Source: an uncultured Emticicia sp. (GTDB lineage: Bacteria; Bacteroidota; Bacteroidia; Cytophagales; Spirosomataceae). From it: a stretch of 64,000 nucleotides of DNA. The first letter of the stretch is position 1; the number at the start of each line of letters is the position of its first letter. The translations under genes were made by a program, and so were the position numbers. A model generated the notes under the pieces. That model did no database searches and was not told the origin of the DNA. It saw only the letters and a list, made by a program, of their open reading frames with translations. The stretch spans positions 186,001 through 250,000 of the forward strand of contig NZ_CALCZQ010000050.1 of assembly GCF_937903345.1 (NCBI RefSeq). Direction: 5' to 3'. Below are positions 27,628 through 37,506 of the stretch, in pieces.

Positions 27628-27711
27628 TCTTATTAATTTATTTAGGCTACTTTCAATGTTAACAAATTAGACAGAAATTTCGCTTAAATCATTATGCAAA
27701 GTTGAACATAA

Positions 27712-28917
27712 TTATTTTGGAAATGAAATTTTACCCATACTAACACTTGGTACGCCTTGGCGTGAACCAAAATTTGTTTTTCCTCCTGCTATAGCTTCAT
27801 TTGCAAGGGTTGCGAACAAAACAGCCTCTTTAGCGTCGCCAACAATACCTAAATCATCGGTTTTTTGAAAGTCAAAGTTGGGCAATAATTCTCGCAAATT
27901 GCTCATAATTAAAGGATTATGCACTCCACCGCCACTTCCGTAGATTTTACAAGAATGAGATTTAAAATGTAAAATTGCTTCTGCAATGGTTTCGGCTGAA
28001 AAACGGCATAAAGTTGTCAAAATATTTTCATGTGAAAGTTCAAGTGTTTTGCTTTTTTCTTGTGCGTTTTTTAGATATTCAAGATTAAACAATTCGGGCC
28101 CTGTTGTTTTTGGGAGCGTAATGTCGCCCGCTTTTTCCTCGAAAAACTTGTCATTTTTTAATTCTTTGAGCAATTCTTGATTCACAACTCCACGACTTGC
28201 AATCTTCGCATTATCATCATAAGGTAGGCCAAAATATTTTTTTACGTAAGCATCAATCAATGTATTTCCTGGGCCAGTATCGGTTGCAAAAACTTCATTG
28301 GCATCAAGATTTCCTGCTAAATACGTAAAATTGGCGATGCCTCCTATATTTAATAAAATGCGATTTTCATCACGTTTTGAAAAAATCAAATAATCACCGT
28401 AAACTGCCAGCGGAGCTCCTTCGCCACCCGCGGCACAATGTTTTTGACGAAAATCTGAAAAAGTAATGATACCCGTTTTCACGGCAATGTGGTCGCCATC
28501 GCCAATTTGAAGCGTGGCATTCGGAAATTTTTCGAGTCCATGAAGGATTTTCGGGGCGTGAAAAACCGTTTGTCCATGACTAGCGATTAGGTCAACATCT
28601 TCAGAGCTTATATTCCATTTTTTTAAGCAATCGTTGATGATTTTGGCATGAAGATTCCCAATCCAAGGGTTTAGCATGCAAAGTTGCTGAAACTCAATGG
28701 TAGATTTGGCAAAAATCTTCCTGATTTCGTTTTTAATATCTTCAGAAAAACTAATGGTTTCAAAAGCTATGATATTTACTTCAGTATTCCCACCGCTGCC
28801 ACGAAAATTACATAGGGCCACATCAAGTCCATCCATCGAAGTACCTGACATTAAGCCAATTATCAAACGTTCCTCTTTTTGAGCAATCTTATAAAGTTTG
28901 TCGATGTTTTGGTTCAT
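27712..28917 (-). CDS. anmK: Anhydro-N-acetylmuramic acid kinase
   Basis: AnmK phosphorylates and opens 1,6-anhydro-MurNAc to MurNAc-6-phosphate, feeding recycled peptidoglycan sugar into metabolism. The 401-residue protein has the ATPase-fold motifs LMSGTSMDGLDVAL (23-36), ASHGQTVFHAP, GGEGAPLAVYGD, LLNIGGIANFTYL and ATDTGPGNTLID. It lies 84 bases downstream of the SASA-protein gene start on the same strand, so it is transcribed first. No murQ etherase is in the window. The start is ATG. Confidence 0.95.
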   Translation of the reverse strand: MNQNIDKLYKIAQKEERLIIGLMSGTSMDGLDVALCNFRGSGGNTEVNIIAFETISFSEDIKNEIRKIFAKSTIEFQQLCMLNPWIGNLHAKIINDCLKKWNISSEDVDLIASHGQTVFHAPKILHGLEKFPNATLQIGDGDHIAVKTGIITFSDFRQKHCAAGGEGAPLAVYGDYLIFSKRDENRILLNIGGIANFTYLAGNLDANEVFATDTGPGNTLIDAYVKKYFGLPYDDNAKIASRGVVNQELLKELKNDKFFEEKAGDITLPKTTGPELFNLEYLKNAQEKSKTLELSHENILTTLCRFSAETIAEAILHFKSHSCKIYGSGGGVHNPLIMSNLRELLPNFDFQKTDDLGIVGDAKEAVLFATLANEAIAGGKTNFGSRQGVPSVSMGKISFPK

Positions 28918-28960
28918 TATGTCTATATTTTGAATACAAAGCTAAATCATTTTCGATACG

Positions 28961-29000
28961 ATTAAAAAAGATTATTAGATTTACAGGATTTGATTTTCAA
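28961..29000 (-). repeat. Dispersed repeat, ATCCTGTAAATCT type (copy 1)
   Basis: The minus strand reads ATCCTGTAAATCTAATAATC, preceded by CTTGAAAATCAA. Related copies lie near 60011 and 63572. All are in short gaps between genes. Confidence 0.6.
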
Positions 29001-29093
29001 GGCTTTGATCAATAATTAATTAAAAAACCAATCGTGTTTTCTGTATTTTTGATTATCTATTTTTCCTCAATAAATTTTACCCTAACAAAACTC

Positions 29094-29807
29094 ATGATAA
29101 AAAAGATTTTACTTCTTCCTGTTTTTTTGTGTTTACTCACAATCGCTTGTCAACGTACCGTAACTTATACACCTATTGCACCGCCCGATGAAGTAGATTA
29201 TAAAGTCAATCGACTTGAAAGTGAGATTGTGAATTATGAAAAAAAAGATGCCGAAATTGGCATAGAAAAATTGCAAGGACAAACCGTTTTTTATGGAAGT
29301 TCTAGCATCAGACTTTGGAAAACTTTGAAAGAAGATTTTTCTCCGCTTTCAGTTATCAATCATGGTTTTGGGTCGGCAACTTTTCCTGAAATGACCTATT
29401 ATGCCGAACGAATGCTCGTGCCGTATAAGCCCAAAACGATTGTTCTATATTGCGAAAATGACCTTTTCATGGGAAAACCACAAAGAACTTCTGAACAGGT
29501 TTTTGATAATTTTGCCGAATTGGCCACTTTGATTCAGAATCAACTGCCCAAAACAAAAGTTTACTATATTTCGATGAAACCGTCGATTTCAAGAAAAGCT
29601 GATTGGTCAAAAGTTGCTAAAGCCGATGCCATGATTGAGGATTATATCAAAAAGCATAAAAATTTTACTTATATTGATATTCGCCCTGCGATGTATCGCC
29701 CGGATGGCAGTATCAATGGTGATTATTTCGTGGGGGATAGTTTGCACATGAAACCCCCAGGATACGCAGCATGGACAAAAATTATCAGACCATATTTGAT
29801 AAAATAG
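29094..29807 (+). CDS. GDSL/SGNH-family hydrolase lipoprotein
   Basis: This 237-residue protein has a lipoprotein signal (MIKKILLLPVFLCLLTIAC, Cys19). It carries an SGNH hydrolase fold: block I VFYGSSSIRLW with the nucleophile Ser, block III LYCENDLF, and the C-terminal Asp-His pair in GDSLHMKPPGYAAW. Such enzymes de-esterify lipids or acetylated glycans. The frame runs 20 codons upstream to a GTG; the ATG at 29094 puts the lipobox in place. It is followed 97 bases later by the acetyl-xylan-esterase-like gene. Confidence 0.84.
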   Translation: MIKKILLLPVFLCLLTIACQRTVTYTPIAPPDEVDYKVNRLESEIVNYEKKDAEIGIEKLQGQTVFYGSSSIRLWKTLKEDFSPLSVINHGFGSATFPEMTYYAERMLVPYKPKTIVLYCENDLFMGKPQRTSEQVFDNFAELATLIQNQLPKTKVYYISMKPSISRKADWSKVAKADAMIEDYIKKHKNFTYIDIRPAMYRPDGSINGDYFVGDSLHMKPPGYAAWTKIIRPYLIK

Positions 29808-29904
29808 TTTTAGTTCGTTTAATTTCCCTTTATTAAAAAAGGATTAGGAAATAAAGAAGACCTATATTTATACAAAAAAATTCAAGCCTAAAATCATGTT
29901 TTCA

Positions 29905-31197
29905 ATGAAAAAACTCGTTTATATTCTCTCTTTTTTGCTCGTCAGTAGTTTGGCTTTTGCCCAACCTACTACACAAATGATAAAAGTAATTGTTGCACCC
30001 GACCATGAAGATTGGACGTATAAAATTGGGGAAAAAGTAATTTTCTCAGTAACAATTTTGAAGTGGGGAAATCCTTTAAAAAACACGAAAATTACCTACC
30101 AAATTGGGCCAGAAAAATTTGAAACTAAGAAAGATAGTGCTTTTTTGAAAGATGGAGCATTAAAACTTGATGGTGGAACAATGACAACTGCAGGCTTTTT
30201 ACGTTGTACAATCATTGCCAAAGTTGATGGTAAAGAATACCGAAATCTGGCAACGGCTGCTTTTGAACCCGAAAAAATTCAGCCAGCAGTAGAAATGCCG
30301 AGTGATTTTACAGAATTTTGGAATAAAGCGAAGGCAAGTCTCGCAAAAGTACCAATGGATGCAAAAATGACTTTGCTGCCCGAACGATGTACCGAAACGG
30401 TAAATGTTTTTCACCTAAATCTTCAAAATTATAAAGAAGGTGGCACAACTCGTTTGTATGGCATTTTGTGTGTACCGAAAAAAGATGGGAAATACCCAGC
30501 TTTGTTACGTGTGCCGGGAGCTGGTGTGCGTCCGTATGCGGGCGATGTGAGAACTGCCGAAAAAGGAGTAATTACCTTAGAAATTGGCATTCATGGAATT
30601 CCTGTAACAATGGATTTGGGCGTTTATACTGATTTGGGGGCTGCCGCACTAAGTGGATATTGGTCGTATAATTTAGATAATCGTGACCAATATTATTATA
30701 AAAAGGTGTTTATGGGTTGTGTGCGAGCCAATGATTTTTTGGTAAGTTTACCACAATATGATGGCTCAAATTTAGCCGTTGTGGGCGGAAGTCAAGGCGG
30801 AGCTTTGTCGATTATTACGGCAGCTCTTGATTCTCGTGTGAAATGGGCAGCTCCTACTTACCCAGCAATGTCTGACATGGTTGGTTATCTGAAAGGTCGT
30901 GCGGGCGGTTGGCCACATATTTTCGATAAAAACAATTCTCAAAATAATACCGAAGCCAAAATCAAAACGGCAGCTTATTATGATGTTGTCAATTTTGCCA
31001 AAAATCTTAAAGTTCCGTGTATATATTCGATGGGTTTCAATGACGAAACTTGTCCGCCGACCTCAATGTGGGCTGCATATAATTCGATTTCTTCCCCAAA
31101 AGAATTAAAATTGTACCAAGAAACAGGTCACTGGACTTTTCCCGAAGAAAATGAAGTTATTCAAAATTGGTTATTAGATAAATTAATCAAGAAATGA
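29905..31197 (+). CDS. Acetyl xylan esterase-like secreted alpha/beta hydrolase
   Basis: This protein of about 430 residues has a signal peptide (MKKLVYILSFLLVSSLAFAQ), an N-terminal beta domain to about residue 125, and an AXE1-type alpha/beta hydrolase domain. The nucleophile elbow is GGSQGG (Ser296), the acid is probably in MGFNDETCPP and the His is in TGHWTFPEE. It probably removes acetyl groups from hemicellulose or cephalosporin-like esters. Another ATG is 9 bases upstream (29896). Its stop overlaps the comEC start (ATGA), an odd pairing of a secreted esterase with a DNA-uptake channel. Confidence 0.85.
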   Translation: MKKLVYILSFLLVSSLAFAQPTTQMIKVIVAPDHEDWTYKIGEKVIFSVTILKWGNPLKNTKITYQIGPEKFETKKDSAFLKDGALKLDGGTMTTAGFLRCTIIAKVDGKEYRNLATAAFEPEKIQPAVEMPSDFTEFWNKAKASLAKVPMDAKMTLLPERCTETVNVFHLNLQNYKEGGTTRLYGILCVPKKDGKYPALLRVPGAGVRPYAGDVRTAEKGVITLEIGIHGIPVTMDLGVYTDLGAAALSGYWSYNLDNRDQYYYKKVFMGCVRANDFLVSLPQYDGSNLAVVGGSQGGALSIITAALDSRVKWAAPTYPAMSDMVGYLKGRAGGWPHIFDKNNSQNNTEAKIKTAAYYDVVNFAKNLKVPCIYSMGFNDETCPPTSMWAAYNSISSPKELKLYQETGHWTFPEENEVIQNWLLDKLIKK

Positions 31198-33281
31198 AAT
31201 TCACCGCTTTTCCAGTAATCAGATACTTGCTATTTTTTGTTTTGGGGATAACTGTTTTTCTGCTCGGTCATTCGTCGGGAGATGATTTGCCGTTTTCTCC
31301 AACAATTATCTACTACTTGATTGGCGGTTTATCGCTTATTTTCATTGCTTCCATTTTCTTAAAAAAGCCTTTTCTGCGTGGAACGACGCTCATGTTTATA
31401 GTTTTCTTGGCTGGTTGGTTGCTCACTTATCAGAAAACCGCTATTAATCAGCCAAGTCATTATACAAACTTGCCACAGTTCACTCATTATCAGGCTGTTA
31501 TAATTTCAAATGCTGAAACAAAACCCAAAACCTTCAAAGTTGAAGCTGAGGTAAATGCTATAAAAGTTGATGGAAAATGGCAAAAATCTACTGGTAAAAC
31601 GCTCCTTTATTTTAACCGACAAGAGTCAGAAAAACCACAATATGGCGATGTTTTTTTGATAAAAGATATGCCTCGCGAAGTGGAAGCACCTAAAAACCCG
31701 GAAGAATTTGACTACCGTCGGTTTTTGCAAAACAGAGGCGTTTACGCTCATCATTTTTTGTGGGCACAAGAATTTATCAAAATTGGCCACGAAGCCCCTT
31801 CCAAAATTTTGGAGTTTTCTTATAAAGCCAATCAGTATGCCGATAGTGTTTTTAAAGCTCGAATTCAAACGCCCAATGAATATGGCGTAGCGAGTGCAAT
31901 GGTTGTTGGTTTGCGTGATGATATTGATAATGAATTACTCGATGCCTACTCCGCTTCTGGAGCAATTCACGTACTTTCGGTGTCGGGAATGCACGTCGGG
32001 ATCTTGTTTTTGTTTCTCGGCTGGATGCTGGGTTGGATAAAAAAACGTGGAAAATACGGCAAACAAATCTTTGCGTTAGTCGTAATTTTGCTTTTGTGGG
32101 GTTATGCTGTTTTCACTGGACTTTCTTCTACTGTTTTGCGAGCAACCGTGATGTTTTCATTTATTCAAATAGGTACAGCAATTGACCGACGACAGAATAT
32201 TTATAATACACTGGCCATTTCGGCACTTTTACTACTCTGTTGGAATCCTTACTGGTTGATAGATGTAGGTTTTCAGTTATCGTACTTGGCCATTATTGGG
32301 ATTGTTTTCTTACATCCGTATCTCAATCAATTGGTCACCCCAAACAATCCGATTATCAGAAATCTTTGGGAAGGTACTTGTGTTTGTTTTTCGGCACAGT
32401 TGTTTACTTTTCCGTTGAGCGTTTATTATTTTCATCAATTTCCCACATTCTTTCTTATTGCTAATCCGTTTGTGGCCTTTTTCTCCTTTGCGGTTTTGCC
32501 TGCAGGTTTACTTTTATTGATGGTTGCCCCGATTCCTATTTTATCGAATATTGTTGCTTTTATCTTGAAATATTCGCTCGTTTGGATCAATAAAAGTATT
32601 TTTATTGTCGAAAAATTGCCTTTTGCTACGCTGAAAGGGTTTTCGATGTCGATTCCAGAAATGCTGTTTTTGTATGCAACAATACTGCTAATCATTTTCT
32701 TTTTTTTACGTTCAGAAATTAAATATTTGCGAGCTACTTTATTGATTATGAGTGTTTTAGTTTGCTTAAATATTGTAAAGGATTATTTTCAAAGCCATCA
32801 AAAAGCCTTGACTTTTCATTTTATTCCTAAGAAATCTGGTATTAGTATTATTGATGGAAAATCTGCCACTTTTATTGCCGATACGGCTCTGCTCAACAGT
32901 CCGAAAATCTATAATTTCCACCTCAAAAACTATTACGATAAACACGGAGTTGTCAATTCAAACAAATTGGTATTAAATCAGTACGCCAACAAACAAGGCG
33001 TAACTTTTCTGGATTTTGGAGGAAAACGAATCTTGTGGTTGCAGCAAAAGTTCAACGGAAATTTACAAGGAAACGCCGATTATGTGCTGCTCTCAAACAA
33101 TGCCGTTCGGAAACTAAGTCCAGCCTTCAATAAATTTCAAACCGGTTTAATCATTGTCGATGATTCAAACAAACGATATGTAGTAGAAAACCTTAAACAC
33201 CAAGCCGATAGTTTGCATCTCAATCTTATTTCTTTGTACGATAGAGGTGCTTTTTCGATTAATGAATACTTACCTTTTTAG
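31194..33281 (+). CDS. ComEC/Rec2-family DNA-uptake channel
   Basis: ComEC forms the inner-membrane channel for single-stranded DNA during transformation. The 695-residue protein has N-terminal membrane helices, a DUF4131-type soluble domain (about 60-225), and the competence domain with AIHVLSVSGMHVGIL (His259 region) and TGLSSTVLRATVMF. About ten hydrophobic segments are visible. The C-terminal part after residue 530 lacks the metallo-beta-lactamase motifs of full-length ComEC, as is usual in Bacteroidota. It overlaps the esterase gene by 4 bases and is 9 bases from the next gene, so translation is likely coupled. Confidence 0.92.
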   Translation: MKFTAFPVIRYLLFFVLGITVFLLGHSSGDDLPFSPTIIYYLIGGLSLIFIASIFLKKPFLRGTTLMFIVFLAGWLLTYQKTAINQPSHYTNLPQFTHYQAVIISNAETKPKTFKVEAEVNAIKVDGKWQKSTGKTLLYFNRQESEKPQYGDVFLIKDMPREVEAPKNPEEFDYRRFLQNRGVYAHHFLWAQEFIKIGHEAPSKILEFSYKANQYADSVFKARIQTPNEYGVASAMVVGLRDDIDNELLDAYSASGAIHVLSVSGMHVGILFLFLGWMLGWIKKRGKYGKQIFALVVILLLWGYAVFTGLSSTVLRATVMFSFIQIGTAIDRRQNIYNTLAISALLLLCWNPYWLIDVGFQLSYLAIIGIVFLHPYLNQLVTPNNPIIRNLWEGTCVCFSAQLFTFPLSVYYFHQFPTFFLIANPFVAFFSFAVLPAGLLLLMVAPIPILSNIVAFILKYSLVWINKSIFIVEKLPFATLKGFSMSIPEMLFLYATILLIIFFFLRSEIKYLRATLLIMSVLVCLNIVKDYFQSHQKALTFHFIPKKSGISIIDGKSATFIADTALLNSPKIYNFHLKNYYDKHGVVNSNKLVLNQYANKQGVTFLDFGGKRILWLQQKFNGNLQGNADYVLLSNNAVRKLSPAFNKFQTGLIIVDDSNKRYVVENLKHQADSLHLNLISLYDRGAFSINEYLPF

Positions 33282-33290
33282 AACTTCCAA

Positions 33291-35384
33291 ATGTTGAAAA
33301 CTTACCTTTCTAATACTCTTTTTATTGCCTTTATCGCTTTAAATTGTTTCGCCCAAAAAGCTGATTCTACCAAACAACTCAACGAAGTTGTCGTGCGAGG
33401 ATTTGAAACCGAACGCAAGCTGAGCGAAACAGCCGCATCAGTTAATGTGCTTACTATCAAAGATATACAACGTTTTGAAAACATGAGTTTAGTGCCAGTT
33501 TTCAATACTTTGCCAGGCGTTCGAATGGAAGAACGCTCGCCTGGAAGTTATCGTTTGGCTATTCGTGGAAGTTCGCTTCGTTCGCCTTTTGGGGTTCGGA
33601 ATGTAAAAGTTTATTGGAATGACATTCCGCTGACTGATGGCAATGGAAATACTTTTCTTAACTCACTCGATATGAACACAATCGGCAATATAGAAGTAAT
33701 CAAAGGCCCAGCAGGAAGTATTTACGGAGCAGGAACAGGCGGCGTTGTGCTACTCGGAGGAGCAAAAGCAGATGGAAATAATGCTCAAAAAGGTCATACA
33801 AATTATATCAATTCTGGCGTGGCTTATGGCAGTTATGGCTTGCAAAATAGAAATGTTTCGTGGAATGTGGCTTCCGAAAAAGTCAATTCAGTGCTGAGTT
33901 ATGCCCACGCCCAAACCGATGGATATCGACAAAATAGTGCGGCCGTGCGTGATGTGCTAAGTTGGCGTTCGAGTTATTTTGTTTCGCCCAGCAAAACTAT
34001 AAATATCAGTACTTTATATTCCGACATTAAATACCAAACCCCAGGCGGATTGAATCAAGCACAGTTTGAAAAAGACCCAAGTCAGGCCCGTTTGGCAACG
34101 GCAACTTTGCCAAGTTCGATTCAGCAAAAAGCAGGGATTTATCAAAAATTATTCAATATTGGCGTTTCGCAAGAATACCGTTTGAATGCTCATTGGATAA
34201 ATGTGACGAGTATTTACGGTACAGTTTCCGAACTCCGGAATCCATTTATTACGAATTATGAAATCCGCAACGAACAAACTTTTGGCGGAAGAAGCCGAAT
34301 GAATTATTCGTTTGATGTTGGGAATCTGAAAAATCGCTTAACTATGGGCGGTGAACTACAAAAATCGGCTTGGGTGATTCGTAATTTTGGCAATAAAGCG
34401 GGCGTGATTGATACTTTACAGACAAACGATAATGTCGCGGCTTGGAATTATTTCTTGTTTGGTCAACTCGAAACCGACTTACCACAAAATTTCATTTTGA
34501 CAATTGGTGGCAGTTATAATCGTTTCAAATATGATTTTACTCGCTTGTCGGATGCTCCGAAAATTAAACCCATTTCTGAATTATTGCCTACGGCATTTTT
34601 GCCAAGAATTGCCCTTTTGAAGAAAATACAAGATAAAATCTCGGTTTTTACGAGTGTAAGCAGTGGTTTTTCTCCGCCAACCGTTTCGGAATACATCAGC
34701 GGTTATCAGAATAGCTCTTTCATTCCATCGCTCGCTCCCGAAAAAGGCATCAATTACGAAATTGGTACTCGTGGAAATTTGCTAAAAAAACGAATCAATT
34801 TTGATTTTACGGCTTATTCATTTCGCCTAAAAAATACCATCGTTCGCCGCACCGATAATGCAGGAAGAGAGATTTTTACGAATGCAGGAAGTACACTCCA
34901 AAATGGACTTGAATTATTGCTAAATGGCTTGATTATCAAGCATATAGACAAAGAATTTATTCAAGAATTGCGAGTTTTTACGAGTTATACTTTCAATGAT
35001 TATAGCTTTAAAAACTACCTTCAACTCAAAACCGATTTATCAGACAATGCACTCACGGGCGTGCCTCGCCAAGTATGGGTTTCGGGTATAGATTTACAAA
35101 CAAATATTGGTTTTTATCTGAACTCAACGCTCAATTTTACCGATCGAATTCCGTTGAATGATGCCAACTCGGTTTATGCCAATTCGTATAAATTATTGAA
35201 TGCAAGAATTGGTTATCGGAAAAATTTCGAGCGAATTGCCTTGAATATTTATACCGCAGGCGATAATCTGCTCAACGAAGTGTATAGCCTCGGCAATGAC
35301 ATCAACGCCGTAGGAAACCGCTTTTTCAACACCGCAGCTCCAAGAAACTGGCAATTTGGAGCGAGTTTGAGTTTGTTTTTGTAG
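33291..35384 (+). CDS. TonB-dependent outer-membrane receptor (no carboxypeptidase-like domain)
   Basis: This 697-residue protein has a signal peptide (to about CFAQ), a TonB-box-like LNEVVVRGF, and a plug domain (SVNVLTIKDIQRFENM, PGVRMEERSPGSYRLAIRG, NIEVIKGPAGSIYGAGTGG). A 22-strand-type barrel follows, ending in FGASLSLFL. Its plug resembles siderophore or cofactor receptors rather than SusC. The CarboxypepD_reg domain found in many Bacteroidota receptors is absent. It starts 9 bases after comEC. The ligand is unknown. Confidence 0.9.
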   Translation: MLKTYLSNTLFIAFIALNCFAQKADSTKQLNEVVVRGFETERKLSETAASVNVLTIKDIQRFENMSLVPVFNTLPGVRMEERSPGSYRLAIRGSSLRSPFGVRNVKVYWNDIPLTDGNGNTFLNSLDMNTIGNIEVIKGPAGSIYGAGTGGVVLLGGAKADGNNAQKGHTNYINSGVAYGSYGLQNRNVSWNVASEKVNSVLSYAHAQTDGYRQNSAAVRDVLSWRSSYFVSPSKTINISTLYSDIKYQTPGGLNQAQFEKDPSQARLATATLPSSIQQKAGIYQKLFNIGVSQEYRLNAHWINVTSIYGTVSELRNPFITNYEIRNEQTFGGRSRMNYSFDVGNLKNRLTMGGELQKSAWVIRNFGNKAGVIDTLQTNDNVAAWNYFLFGQLETDLPQNFILTIGGSYNRFKYDFTRLSDAPKIKPISELLPTAFLPRIALLKKIQDKISVFTSVSSGFSPPTVSEYISGYQNSSFIPSLAPEKGINYEIGTRGNLLKKRINFDFTAYSFRLKNTIVRRTDNAGREIFTNAGSTLQNGLELLLNGLIIKHIDKEFIQELRVFTSYTFNDYSFKNYLQLKTDLSDNALTGVPRQVWVSGIDLQTNIGFYLNSTLNFTDRIPLNDANSVYANSYKLLNARIGYRKNFERIALNIYTAGDNLLNEVYSLGNDINAVGNRFFNTAAPRNWQFGASLSLFL

Positions 35385-35505
35385 AAAAAAATCATTTTCA
35401 ATTGCCGATAGCTTAGCTGTCGGGTTCAAGTAATTACAAAGTTGGATTTAGCCAAAAATAGTTTTTTTCGTTCAAAAATCACTATTCACAACTCATTCAA
35501 GGCAC

Positions 35506-35931
35506 ATGAAAAACTTGTTTTTTATCTTTCTGATAATGATATTTTCAAAATTCAGTGCTTTACATGCACAAAACTTATCGCAGCACCTTTGGAAAAATCG
35601 GGTTATACTCATTCTCTCCGAAGATAATTCAGCTTTTGAACGACAAATGCTTGCCTTTAAAGCCAATGAAAAAGGAATTTATGAACGAAGTTTGATTGTT
35701 TATTTCTTAAAATCTGATGAATACGAACAAGTAATGCCAAAAGGTGACGTACAGAAATCAGCGAATTTATTTGAAAAGTACAAAAAAGCAAATATATCTT
35801 TCGAGCTTATTTTGATTGGCTTAGATGGCGGCATTAAACTCCGACAAAAAGATTTTCTTTCTTGTGAAAAACTATTTGCAATCATTGACTCAATGCCCAT
35901 GCGGAGTTCAGAATTAAAAAATCGTGATTAA
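35506..35931 (+). CDS. DUF4174 secreted protein
   Basis: This 141-residue protein has a signal peptide (to about LHAQ) and a small thioredoxin-like fold of the DUF4174 type: LWKNRVILILSEDNSAFERQ at the first strand and LILIGLDGGIKLRQKD near the end. No CxxC is present, so redox activity is unlikely. It follows the TonB receptor gene by 121 bases and is closed by a terminator. Its function is unknown. Confidence 0.75.
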   Translation: MKNLFFIFLIMIFSKFSALHAQNLSQHLWKNRVILILSEDNSAFERQMLAFKANEKGIYERSLIVYFLKSDEYEQVMPKGDVQKSANLFEKYKKANISFELILIGLDGGIKLRQKDFLSCEKLFAIIDSMPMRSSELKNRD

Positions 35932-35938
35932 GTTATTC

Positions 35939-35986
35939 AAACTCGGCTTTAGTCCAAATCAATGTTTGGCTAATGCCGAGTTTTTT
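35939..35986 (+). terminator. Terminator after the DUF4174 gene
   Basis: AAACTCGGC pairs with GCCGAGTTT, and an inner TAGTCCAAA/TTTGGCTA stem extends it. Six T follow. Confidence 0.8.
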
Positions 35987-36163
35987 ATTTAATTTATCCA
36001 CCATCTTATGCATGAGATATTTGATTGTACTTGTTCTCTGATGCAGATGTAACCCGCAATGGATATCGAACGGCTGAAACAACGATTTATAATGAGCCTA
36101 TTTTTCATACTTTATTCGCTAACATTCAGGCGAAGCTCAATAGTAACTAGAAATAAATCTTTT

Positions 36164-37252
36164 ATGAAAATTCTAAATATATTCTTTGCATTTTTTCTTT
36201 TTTCTTGTTCAAAAGATTTTGATGAAACTTTTGATTCTACCAATCAACTTTATTTCCCGACAATAAATTCGACAACTTGGGAAACCAAAACACCTGAAAG
36301 CCTGAAATGGAATTCAGCTCAAATTCAACCCTTATATGATTTTTTACAAACAAATAATTCTCGAGCTTTTATATTATTGAAAGATGGCAAAATTGTTCTC
36401 GAAAAATATTGGGGACTTGATCTTTTTGGGGCAGCATTTAACCAAAATTCCAATTGGTATTGGGCTTCAGCAGGAAAATCATTGACATCTGTTTTAGTAG
36501 GAATTGCCCAAAATGAAGGAATAATCAATATAAATAACAAAACTTCCGCTTATTTAGGTGCAGGTTGGTCAAGCTTGCCATTAGCTCAAGAAAATTTAAT
36601 TACTGTAAAAAACCAACTTACTATGACTACAGGATTAAATTTTAATGTTTCGGATTTAGATTGTACTTTACCTAATTGTCTCCAATATAATAAAGATGCA
36701 GGTACCCAATGGTTTTATCATAATGCACCTTATACATTACTAGAAAAAGTAGTATCTAATGCCTCAGGTAAAACCTTCAATAATTATACGGATGAAAAAA
36801 TAGAATCCAAAATTGGTATGTCAGGTACTTGGGTTCTTTCGGGCTTGAATAATGTTTACTTTAGTAAAGCAAGAGATATGGCTCGTTTTGGTTTACTAGT
36901 TCTTAATAAAGGAAAATGGGAAAATACTATCGTTTTAAATGATGTAGATTATTTTACATCCATGACCACCACATCGCAAAATCTCAATCCTGCCTACGGA
37001 TATTTATGGTGGTTAAACGGAAAATCATCAATTATTTTTCCAGGTTTACCCAGTACATATCTAAAATCCTTAGCGGAAAACGCACCTTCTGATCTTTTTT
37101 GTGCTTTAGGAAAGAATGGTCAATTTATTGATGTGATTCCTAGTAAAAATATGGTGGTAATTCGAATGGGTGATGTAGGTTTGGATGGAAGTGCAGTGGC
37201 TATCAATTTTCACAATGAAATGTGGGCAAAAATAAAAGCAATAACCCCATGA
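36164..37252 (+). CDS. Beta-lactamase-family (class C-like) serine hydrolase lipoprotein
   Basis: This 362-residue protein begins with a lipoprotein signal (MKILNIFFAFFLFSC, Cys15). It belongs to the serine beta-lactamase/D-Ala-D-Ala carboxypeptidase superfamily: SAGKSLTS supplies SxxK, YHNAPY the YxN, and a late GKNGQFIDV the KTG-equivalent. Many such proteins are esterases or peptidases rather than beta-lactamases. The frame extends 35 codons upstream to 36059, but only the ATG at 36164 gives the lipobox. It stands alone, convergent with the lactonase-like gene. Confidence 0.82.
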   Translation: MKILNIFFAFFLFSCSKDFDETFDSTNQLYFPTINSTTWETKTPESLKWNSAQIQPLYDFLQTNNSRAFILLKDGKIVLEKYWGLDLFGAAFNQNSNWYWASAGKSLTSVLVGIAQNEGIININNKTSAYLGAGWSSLPLAQENLITVKNQLTMTTGLNFNVSDLDCTLPNCLQYNKDAGTQWFYHNAPYTLLEKVVSNASGKTFNNYTDEKIESKIGMSGTWVLSGLNNVYFSKARDMARFGLLVLNKGKWENTIVLNDVDYFTSMTTTSQNLNPAYGYLWWLNGKSSIIFPGLPSTYLKSLAENAPSDLFCALGKNGQFIDVIPSKNMVVIRMGDVGLDGSAVAINFHNEMWAKIKAITP

Positions 37253-37354
37253 AAGAAATTTCTCCCACTGGTCGAGATTTTCAATCTTTGACCTTAGAAA
37301 AGTGTATTTGTAATCCACGAATTACTCTGTTGCCGTTATACTTGTCTTTCGTCC

Positions 37355-37383
37355 CATCCGTGTCTCCCGAAGGGACACTGATG
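37355..37383. repeat. Intergenic hairpin element
   Basis: CATCCGTGTCTCCC and GGGACACTGATG form an imperfect hairpin around GAA. It lies in the 254-base gap between convergent genes and lacks a T-run, so it looks like a REP-type repeat rather than a classical terminator. Confidence 0.5.
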
Positions 37384-37506
37384 GCATTGGTCTTTGAAAC
37401 TACTAATATTTTAGTCTATTAAAAAGATACTGAATATTCTCCCATTCTAGGCCAAGATAAGTTGGAAACTGAACAGTCCGCTGTTGCGGGCAACCTTGTC
37501 TTGCAA

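Noticed and set aside
36059..36163. The upstream part of the serine hydrolase frame, read from 36059.
   Set aside because: Its composition is not coding-like, and the lipoprotein signal starts at 36164.
37222..37422. A 66-residue frame overlapping the end of the serine hydrolase gene.
   Set aside because: It covers an intergenic hairpin element and has no domain or coding-like composition.
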